Of a DNA stretch of 64,000 nucleotides, positions 58,604 to 64,000 are shown piece after piece. This DNA comes from Cloacibacterium normanense. GTDB taxonomy: Bacteria; Bacteroidota; Bacteroidia; Flavobacteriales; Weeksellaceae. The notes beneath the pieces are model-generated. The model saw only the letters and a program-made list of their open reading frames with translations, had not been told where the DNA came from and made no database searches. The stretch is from contig NZ_CP034157.1 in assembly GCF_003860565.1 (NCBI RefSeq), positions 248,001 to 312,000 on the forward strand, read 5' to 3'. Positions within the stretch are counted from its first letter, which is position 1, and each line of letters begins with the position of its first letter. The position numbers and the translations under genes were made by a program.

Positions 58604-59731
58604 TTATCGGGTTTCAGTTTCTGATTCAACTAAATATTGAAATTCATTATATGGATAAGTAATTGCCTTTATACTTTTATCTTTATTTTCTTGTAATTTT
58701 ATAAGTTTTATAAGTTTTTTTATAGAGATTGATTCTTGCTCAATTGAAGTAATTAAAGCTTTTTGAAAATCTAAACTATGAGTTGTTGCAAAAATTTGAA
58801 TATCAAATTTTTTACATAAGTAGATTATGTTTTTACAAAATTCTTTCATTTTTGAATAATGAATACCTGTATCTATCTCGTCAATCATTAATCTTTTTTC
58901 ATTGCTACTACTTATATATAAAATCTCAACAATGTATCTGAAAATTTTTTGAAATCCATCTCCAAATTGAGTTATGGCAGAATATTCATTGTCTGATTTT
59001 GAAGCAAAACTAATCATCCCATTATAACCATGTTCTGTTGTGTGAAAATCAACCAATTCATAGTTGAAAATTTTATTTAAAATCTTGATAATCTCTTGCT
59101 TATGATTATAATTAAGATCATTTGTTTTCTGTATAAATTCTTCTCTTTTTTTATCCAGTGTTCTTAAAAAATCTTCTAAATCATTACTATATGATAAGTT
59201 AAATGTTATAAAAGGCCAATAAAAATCATTAATTTCTATATCATCTAAATACATAAATTGTATTTCTTCAAATTTAGAATTTTTATAAAATTTCAACCAA
59301 TGACGTAAATTATTGAATTGATAATTATCCTTTCTTTTTAAATAATCTTTACTATTTAATTCTAATATATTCTTATATTCAATAGAAAGTTTTTCAATTT
59401 GATTATCTCCCTTTTGATAAGAAATATTTAAAGGACTATTTTTTTTAACTAAATATTTAAAATAACTTTTTTCAGGAAATTCAAATAAATTGGAATTCAA
59501 ATCACCTTTGAGAAATGTTCTATAATTAATACCTCTAATATTTAAAGTCTGATGAAGGTTATGTATCCATTTAATAAAATTATCATCGAATAGTAATGCC
59601 TCAAGTAAACAAGTTTTCCCAACATTATTATCTCCAACAATTAGATTAAATTGTCCAATATCTTTTACTTCCAAAAAATCAAATTTTTTGAAATTTTCTA
59701 TTTTTAGATATTTTAGGTGATTATTTTTCAT
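58604..59731 (-). CDS. AAA/OLD-like ATPase (ABC-type P-loop, AAA_15/21 group)
   Basis: A 375-residue ATPase related to OLD, RecF and SMC heads. The N-terminus LKYLKIENFKKFDFLEVKDI leads into Walker A GDNNVGKT (33-40). A signature-like TQFGDGFQKIFRYIVEIL lies at about 254-271, Walker B LMIDEIDTGIHYSK at 281-294, and ATTHSLDF at 315-322. The middle (about 50-230) is variable and helical. It starts 8 nt after the nuoE stop and is followed by the TOPRIM gene. Very AT-rich (11 G/C in one sampled line of 60), indicating transfer. The pair resembles split OLD, PARIS or AbiL systems. Confidence 0.85.
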   Translation of the reverse strand: MKNNHLKYLKIENFKKFDFLEVKDIGQFNLIVGDNNVGKTCLLEALLFDDNFIKWIHNLHQTLNIRGINYRTFLKGDLNSNLFEFPEKSYFKYLVKKNSPLNISYQKGDNQIEKLSIEYKNILELNSKDYLKRKDNYQFNNLRHWLKFYKNSKFEEIQFMYLDDIEINDFYWPFITFNLSYSNDLEDFLRTLDKKREEFIQKTNDLNYNHKQEIIKILNKIFNYELVDFHTTEHGYNGMISFASKSDNEYSAITQFGDGFQKIFRYIVEILYISSSNEKRLMIDEIDTGIHYSKMKEFCKNIIYLCKKFDIQIFATTHSLDFQKALITSIEQESISIKKLIKLIKLQENKDKSIKAITYPYNEFQYLVESETETR

Positions 59732-59739
59732 TTATTTTC

Positions 59740-60249
59740 TTAATCCAAAGCGATTTGTCCTTGTCTGCAAAGCTCAAGGATTTCGTCTACTTTTTCTTTA
59801 GTTAAATTTTCGTGATAGAATTTTCCAAGTTGCATCATTGGTGCATAACCGCAAGCTCCAAGACATTCTGCAGGTTTTAGAGTAAATAAACCATCTGCAG
59901 TAGTTTCGCCAGCTTTGATGCCTAATTTTTCTTTGATATAATTTACGATATCATCACTTCCTCTTAACATACAAGGTCCTGTAACGCAAACTTCTAAAAC
60001 GTATTTTCCTACAGGTTGCATATTAAACATGGTGTAGAAAGTAGCTACTTCATACACTTCTATTGGAGTAATTTCTAAAACACTTGCTACATAATCCATC
60101 ACAGGAACGTCTAACCAACCTCCAAATTCTTTCTGCGCTATGTGAAGCACAGGAATTAATGCAGATTTTTGTTTTCCTTCTGGATATCTTGCAATGATTT
60201 GTTTTACTTTTTCTAAAGTTTCTGGTTTAAAAGCAATTGTTTCGCTCAC
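59740..60249 (-). CDS. nuoE: NADH-quinone oxidoreductase subunit E
   Basis: A 169-residue thioredoxin-fold subunit carrying the 2Fe-2S cluster N1a. Cysteines: CVTGPC (C-x4-C) and CLGAC (C-x3-C). VASVLEITPIEVYEVATFYTMF is conserved. The start codon is GTG at 60249, since no suitable ATG is near. A six-unit heptamer repeat lies 7 nt upstream. Confidence 0.94.
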   Translation of the reverse strand: MSETIAFKPETLEKVKQIIARYPEGKQKSALIPVLHIAQKEFGGWLDVPVMDYVASVLEITPIEVYEVATFYTMFNMQPVGKYVLEVCVTGPCMLRGSDDIVNYIKEKLGIKAGETTADGLFTLKPAECLGACGYAPMMQLGKFYHENLTKEKVDEILELCRQGQIALD

Positions 60250-60256
60250 TTCTTTA

Positions 60257-60298
60257 AAATTTTAAATTTTAAATTCTGAATTTTAGATTTTAAATATC
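60257..60298. repeat. Heptamer-period repeat before nuoE
   Basis: AAATTTT, AAATTTT, AAATTCT, GAATTTT, AGATTTT, AAATATC: six units, ending 7 nt from the nuoE start. Confidence 0.7.
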
Positions 60299-60371
60299 TT
60301 TAATTCAAATAATTAACTATGGATTTTTTAGATTAATAATTTAAAATTTATAATCTAAAATTTATATCTTT

Positions 60372-61595
60372 TTATCCGTCTAATTCTCCAGCAATCACGT
60401 TCATGCTACTCATCGTAACGATTGCATCAGAGATTACGGCACCTTTAATCATTTCTGGATACGCTTGATAATAGATAAAACAAGGTCTTCTAAAGTGCAA
60501 TCTGTATGGAGTTCTGCCGCCATCACTTACTAAATAGAAACCAAGTTCACCGTTTCCACCCTCTACAGAATGATAAACTTCTCCAGCAGGAATATCAGTT
60601 TCGCCCATCACGATTTTGAAGTGATAGATTAATGCTTCCATGTTATTGTATACTTCTGCTTTTTCTGGTAAGAAAAATTCTGGTACATCTGCATGGAAAT
60701 CTCCTTCTGGTAAATTATTATAAGCTTGGTTAATGATTTTCAAACTTTCCCAAATTTCCTGTTGACGAACCATGAATCTATCATAAGTATCACCCGCAGT
60801 ACCAATAGGAATATTGAAATCAAAATCTTGGTATGATGAATAAGGACTTGCGACTCTTACGTCATAATCTACACCAGCAGCTCTTAAGTTAGGGCCTACA
60901 AAACTGTAGTTTAATGCACGTTCTGCACTGATAGGACCAGCACCGATGGTTCTGTCCATGAAGATTCTGTTTCTTTCTACTAAATTTGAAAATTCTTGGA
61001 ATCTTGCAGGGAAAGTTTTTAAGAAATCTTTTAATAATTCGTGGAATTTAGGAGTGAAATCTCTGTCGAAACCACCAATTCTACCCATGTTTGTAGTCAT
61101 TCTAGCGCCACAAACTTGTTCGTAGATATCGTAAATTTTTTCTCTGTCTTGGAAAACGTAGGTGAAACCAGTTAAAGCTCCTGTATCTACAGCAATTACG
61201 GAGTTACAAACCAAGTGGTCTGCAATACGAGCCAATTCCATCATGATAACACGCATGTAATCTACTCTTTTTGGCATTTCTATACCAAGAAGTTTTTCTA
61301 CTGTCATGTGCCAACCAATGTTATTGATAGGTGCAGAGCAATAATTTAAACGGTCTGTAAGAGTGGTAATTTGCGTGAAATTTCTACGTTCAGCAATTTT
61401 TTCAAAAGCTCTGTGAATATAACCTACGGTTTGTTCAGAATGAAGAATTCTCTCACCATCCATGGTTAAGACATTTTGGAAAATTCCGTGTGTAGCAGGG
61501 TGAGTAGGACCGAGGTTCAGTGTATATAATTGACCATCTACTTGCTCTTGAGCATCGTATTGGTTAAGTATATTTGATAATTGATTGTCTTTCAT
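60372..61595 (-). CDS. nuoD: NADH-quinone oxidoreductase subunit D
   Basis: A 407-residue 49-kDa-type subunit forming the quinone site with NuoB. Segments: LNLGPTHPATHGIFQNVL (conserved His), EQTVGYIHRAFEKIAERR, MTTNMGRIGGFDRDF-like GRIGGFDRD, and VEGGNGELGFYLVSDGG; C-terminal SDAIVTMSSMNVIAGELDG. NuoC and NuoD are separate genes here, unlike the fused enterobacterial form. Confidence 0.95.
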   Translation of the reverse strand: MKDNQLSNILNQYDAQEQVDGQLYTLNLGPTHPATHGIFQNVLTMDGERILHSEQTVGYIHRAFEKIAERRNFTQITTLTDRLNYCSAPINNIGWHMTVEKLLGIEMPKRVDYMRVIMMELARIADHLVCNSVIAVDTGALTGFTYVFQDREKIYDIYEQVCGARMTTNMGRIGGFDRDFTPKFHELLKDFLKTFPARFQEFSNLVERNRIFMDRTIGAGPISAERALNYSFVGPNLRAAGVDYDVRVASPYSSYQDFDFNIPIGTAGDTYDRFMVRQQEIWESLKIINQAYNNLPEGDFHADVPEFFLPEKAEVYNNMEALIYHFKIVMGETDIPAGEVYHSVEGGNGELGFYLVSDGGRTPYRLHFRRPCFIYYQAYPEMIKGAVISDAIVTMSSMNVIAGELDG

Positions 61596-61617
61596 AATAA
61601 TTTAGATTTCAGAATTT

Positions 61618-62112
61618 TTATCTACCGAACATAGAGTCGTCTTTGTCAGTTCTGGTTCCATCTTCTAGCGCATATTCTTTTAGAAGAGGGTGATAACCTA
61701 GTTCTTCCATGTTTAGAATAACTCTTAAATCTGGGTGACCTTTAAACGTAATTCCGTAGAAATCATATGTTTCTCTTTCCATCCAATTGGCTCCTGAATA
61801 CAAGTCTGTAATAGAATCTACCTCGGCGTTATCCTTAGGGAAAAAGCTTTTGATTCTTATTCTAAAATTTTCTTGTAAATTATGAAGGTGATAGATTACT
61901 CCAAGTTCCTTCTCCTTATGGTCTGGATAATGAATACCACAAATATCTGTAAGGAACATAAAATTAAGAGAAGACTCTTTAAGGTGATGAATCACTTTTT
62001 TAAGCTCTTCTTTTTTTACTTCTACAGTAAGAAATCCATAAGGTTCAGACGAAGAAATCACTGCTTCTGGAAATTCTCTATTGATGGCTTCTAAAACAAA
62101 TTCGCTTGTCAT
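61618..62112 (-). CDS. nuoC: NADH-quinone oxidoreductase subunit C
   Basis: A 164-residue 30-kDa-type subunit: FLTDICGIHYPD, GVIYHLHNLQENFRIRIK, and the diagnostic GANWMERETYDFYGITFKGHPDLRVIL near the C-terminus. It stabilises the connecting arm. Located 22 nt before nuoD. Confidence 0.93.
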   Translation of the reverse strand: MTSEFVLEAINREFPEAVISSSEPYGFLTVEVKKEELKKVIHHLKESSLNFMFLTDICGIHYPDHKEKELGVIYHLHNLQENFRIRIKSFFPKDNAEVDSITDLYSGANWMERETYDFYGITFKGHPDLRVILNMEELGYHPLLKEYALEDGTRTDKDDSMFGR

Positions 62113-62237
62113 ATTATTAATTTGAAAATTTGAAATCGAGGTAAATTACATCGCCTTCAAAAATTTGTTTCTATTATTGTTTCAAATTTATTTTTGATAA
62201 ACGCAAGACTTGAAATTCAAATCTTTACATTTTCAAA

Positions 62238-62795
62238 TTACTTAATTCCGTAGCTTTCTAATAAAGCTTTGTATTCTGGTAAGTCTCTTCTTCTTAAGCT
62301 TTCGTTTTCTGCCAAAGCTTGTACTTGCATGTAGCCTTCTAGAATTTGTTCTGGTCTTGGTGGGCATCCTGGAACATATACATCTACAGGAATAATTTTA
62401 TCAATTCCTTGTAAAACAGAATAAGTATCAAAAATACCACCGCTACTTGCACAAGCACCTACAGCAACTACCCATCTTGGTTCTGCCATCTGTGTATAAA
62501 CTTGTTTAAGAACTGGAGCTAATTTTTTAGAAATAGTACCACAAACCAGTAGGATATCTGCTTGTCTTGGCGAGAAACTCATTCTCTCTGCCCCGAATCT
62601 AGATAAATCATAGTTAGGAGCCATAGTTGCCATAAATTCGATACCACAACAAGAAGTAGCAAATGGTAATGGCCAAAGCGAAAACTTACGCGCCATACCA
62701 ATAATATCGCTTAATTTTCCTGCGAAAAAACCTTCACCTTCTATTCCTGGAGGCGCAGGTGCATTAGTATTGATTACAGGTTTATTATCTGACAT
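62238..62795 (-). CDS. nuoB: NADH-quinone oxidoreductase subunit B
   Basis: A 185-residue subunit carrying cluster N2, the last electron carrier before quinone. Cysteines in ATSCCGIEFMA (tandem pair), VGACASSGGIFD and PGCPPRPEQILEG. A glycine-rich N-terminus of about 25 residues precedes the domain. The 125 nt to nuoC are A/T-rich with no clear signal. Confidence 0.95.
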   Translation of the reverse strand: MSDNKPVINTNAPAPPGIEGEGFFAGKLSDIIGMARKFSLWPLPFATSCCGIEFMATMAPNYDLSRFGAERMSFSPRQADILLVCGTISKKLAPVLKQVYTQMAEPRWVVAVGACASSGGIFDTYSVLQGIDKIIPVDVYVPGCPPRPEQILEGYMQVQALAENESLRRRDLPEYKALLESYGIK

Positions 62796-62864
62796 TTTTA
62801 ATTTTTTTAAAGTTTTTTTTGAAAAATCTTACTCTAATGTGTAAAACACTTTAGCGGTATAAAT

Positions 62865-63236
62865 TTACTTATTCCAATCTAAAGCTCCACGTTTTAGTAC
62901 ATAGAAAAATCCTATGAAGAAGATTGCTATAAAAGTAGTTACCGCAAGGAATCCTTCAAATCCTAATTCTTTAAAATTTACAGCGTAAGGATAGAAAAAA
63001 ACAATTTCTATGTCGAATAAAACGAATAAAATAGCGGTAAGAAAATATTTTACAGAAAACGGAGTTCTTGCATTTCCTTCTACTTCAATTCCACACTCGA
63101 AAGTGTCATCTTTAGTAGCTCCAGAAGTGTGTCTTTTAGGACCCCAATTGTGTGATGCGTATAAAGTAAATAACACAAAACCTAAACCTACTGCCGCCTG
63201 AATAAGAACAGGGATATAATTATCAGGTAAATTCAT
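62865..63236 (-). CDS. nuoA: NADH-quinone oxidoreductase subunit A
   Basis: A 123-residue three-helix subunit, first gene of the operon. DDTFECGIEVEGNARTPFSVKYFLTAILFVLFDIEIVFFYP is the hallmark region with the mobile loop and membrane acidic residues. The promoter candidate at 63260-63267 precedes it. Confidence 0.95.
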   Translation of the reverse strand: MNLPDNYIPVLIQAAVGLGFVLFTLYASHNWGPKRHTSGATKDDTFECGIEVEGNARTPFSVKYFLTAILFVLFDIEIVFFYPYAVNFKELGFEGFLAVTTFIAIFFIGFFYVLKRGALDWNK

Positions 63237-63259
63237 CTCTATTAAGTATTTCTAACTGG

Positions 63260-63267
63260 CAAATTTA
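63260..63267 (-). promoter_or_regulatory. Candidate nuo operon -7 element TAAATTTG
   Basis: Exact TAnnTTTG on the minus strand, 23 nt before nuoA. No -33 TTG at the expected place. Presumably drives nuoA-N and the inserted cassette. Confidence 0.5.
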
Positions 63268-63353
63268 CGAAATATAAATAGAAATGAGAAGTATTTTTAA
63301 ACACTTTTCTTTCTAAAAAAGGGTTTTCTCTAATTTAGAATCAATAAAAACAA

Positions 63354-63533
63354 CTACTTGTTCTTGAGGTTTTTTAAAACCTTAAACGCAATGAATGCAA
63401 TGTACCCAAAAAGAAAACTCGCAAACAAAATATTAATAATAGCATTAGTTTTCTCATCTTTTACTTGGAAAAACTGATTGTACATCACGTACATGATGAT
63501 AATGCCAATGTAATAATAAAGTTGAGTTTTCAT
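63354..63533 (-). CDS. Small two-helix membrane protein
   Basis: A 59-residue frame from an ATG at 63533 to TAG at 63354: starts KTQLYYYIGIIIMYVMYNQF, a polar turn QVKDEKTN, then IINILFASFLFGYIAFIAF and a lysine-rich end. Two transmembrane helices are predicted. Not recognised as a known family. The clean start, hydrophobic pattern and position between two same-strand genes make it likely real. Confidence 0.65.
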   Translation of the reverse strand: MKTQLYYYIGIIIMYVMYNQFFQVKDEKTNAIINILFASFLFGYIAFIAFKVLKNLKNK

Positions 63534-63543
63534 TTTTAAATTT

Positions 63544-64000
63544 TTAAAATTCTAAAGTGTAAGTTCTACGTCTCTTGTGGTTTACAGGATTATAATCTTG
63601 CCAAAGTAATTGGATGTTTTTGTTCTCTTCTAATTCTGGATTGGTCTCTAAAAATTTCACCCCTTTTTTCTTGAAAGTTTTCCAAATTTCTTTGAAAATA
63701 ATTGCAGTTACTCCTCTTCTTTGGTATTCTGGATGAATCCCGATTAAATAAAAGTTCGCTCTTTCGTTTTTTCTGCCTGCGTTTAGTAAATGATACCACC
63801 CGAATGGTAATAAACTTCCATTGGCTTTTTGCAAAGCTCTAGAATATGAAGGCATGGTAATCGCAAAAGAAATCAACTTGTCATCCTTATCCGTGATGCA
63901 GATAATGTAATCTTTGTCTATAAAACCGAAGTATTTTTCTTTGTAATGCAAGATTTGCTCATCGGTAATAGGGGTGTAAGTAGAAAGATTTTTGTATGTT
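63544..64000 (-). CDS. GNAT-like N-acetyltransferase, N-terminus cut by window edge
   Basis: The C-terminal 151 codons of a larger protein; the frame is open to base 64000 (reads TYKNLSTYTPITDEQILHYK at the edge), so the TTG at 63951 is not the start. The acetyl-CoA-binding segment is YLIGIHPEYQRRGVTAIIF; FLETNPELEENKNIQLLW and the basic end HKRRRTYTLEF follow. It resembles large Bacteroidota GNAT proteins of unknown substrate. It ends 10 nt before the small membrane protein start. Confidence 0.75.
   Translation of the reverse strand, partial: TYKNLSTYTPITDEQILHYKEKYFGFIDKDYIICITDKDDKLISFAITMPSYSRALQKANGSLLPFGWYHLLNAGRKNERANFYLIGIHPEYQRRGVTAIIFKEIWKTFKKKGVKFLETNPELEENKNIQLLWQDYNPVNHKRRRTYTLEF

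Noticed and set aside
57973..59731. Mobile-element borders around the ATPase/TOPRIM pair
   Set aside because: No inverted or direct repeats, integrase or tRNA were found at the junctions, so the mode of acquisition cannot be stated.
1..64000. CRISPR arrays, rRNA or tRNA genes
   Set aside because: No direct-repeat/spacer arrays with constant repeats were found; the 7-bp repeats are far too short. No cloverleaf or rRNA-like sequence was recognised by eye.

Overview
The window is AT-rich chromosomal DNA from a member of the Bacteroidota, most likely class Flavobacteriia and probably the Weeksellaceae (Chryseobacterium/Cloacibacterium group; the genus is inference). The evidence is the type IX secretion system plug protein, T9SS C-terminal sorting domains, DUF5606, a short NuoG, TAnnTTTG promoter elements and the near absence of Shine-Dalgarno sequences.

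Layout. 1-9.3 kb: the end of miaA, a thioredoxin-like protein, an MBL-fold hydrolase, the T9SS plug, a secreted M4 metalloprotease, a RelE/ParE-type toxin-antitoxin pair, hemH, a double-headed Nfu protein, a gamma carbonic anhydrase and a GNAT enzyme. 9.3-11 kb: a two-gene NorC/NorB-like haem-copper reductase whose large subunit appears to have lost canonical ligands. 11.3-28.8 kb: housekeeping genes (PIF1-like helicase, proC, ABC-F, NDH-2, trmD, deoC, hemB, lptB, arginine decarboxylase), with a VanZ gene broken by a stop codon and a probable agmatinase remnant. 28.86-30.29 kb: an intact IS3-family element sitting in the loop of a terminator hairpin. 30.5-40.3 kb: a symporter, Mrp and Nfu Fe-S proteins, Ppx, SixA, ruvX, def, mazG and a secreted CocE-type hydrolase. 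40.4-48 kb: a TetR-controlled export operon (TolC, adaptor, two ATPases, two ABC-2 permeases). 48-63.2 kb: the complete complex I operon nuoA-N on the minus strand. The right edge holds a small membrane protein and a partial GNAT protein.

Most notable points. (1) A very AT-rich ATPase plus TOPRIM (DUF3226-like) gene pair, resembling two-gene anti-phage systems, lies between nuoE and nuoF inside the complex I operon. (2) nuoJ carries an apparent single-base frameshift. (3) At least sixteen loci carry degenerate tandem repeats with a strict 7-bp period but locus-specific units, most of them immediately upstream of start codons. (4) Seven genes have a promoter -7 element only 4-10 nt before the start codon, which suggests nearly leaderless mRNAs. 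(5) The IS3 element splits a terminator exactly in its loop. (6) Several families of extragenic palindromes occur, one of which encloses a frameshifted GIY-YIG nuclease remnant.

How genes work together: nuoA-N and NDH-2 feed the quinone pool, and NorBC-like proteins may detoxify NO. hemB and hemH supply haem; Nfu and Mrp supply Fe-S clusters for complex I. The plug protein belongs to the secretion route used by the M4 protease and the small sorting-domain protein. All motif assignments are by eye, with no database search.
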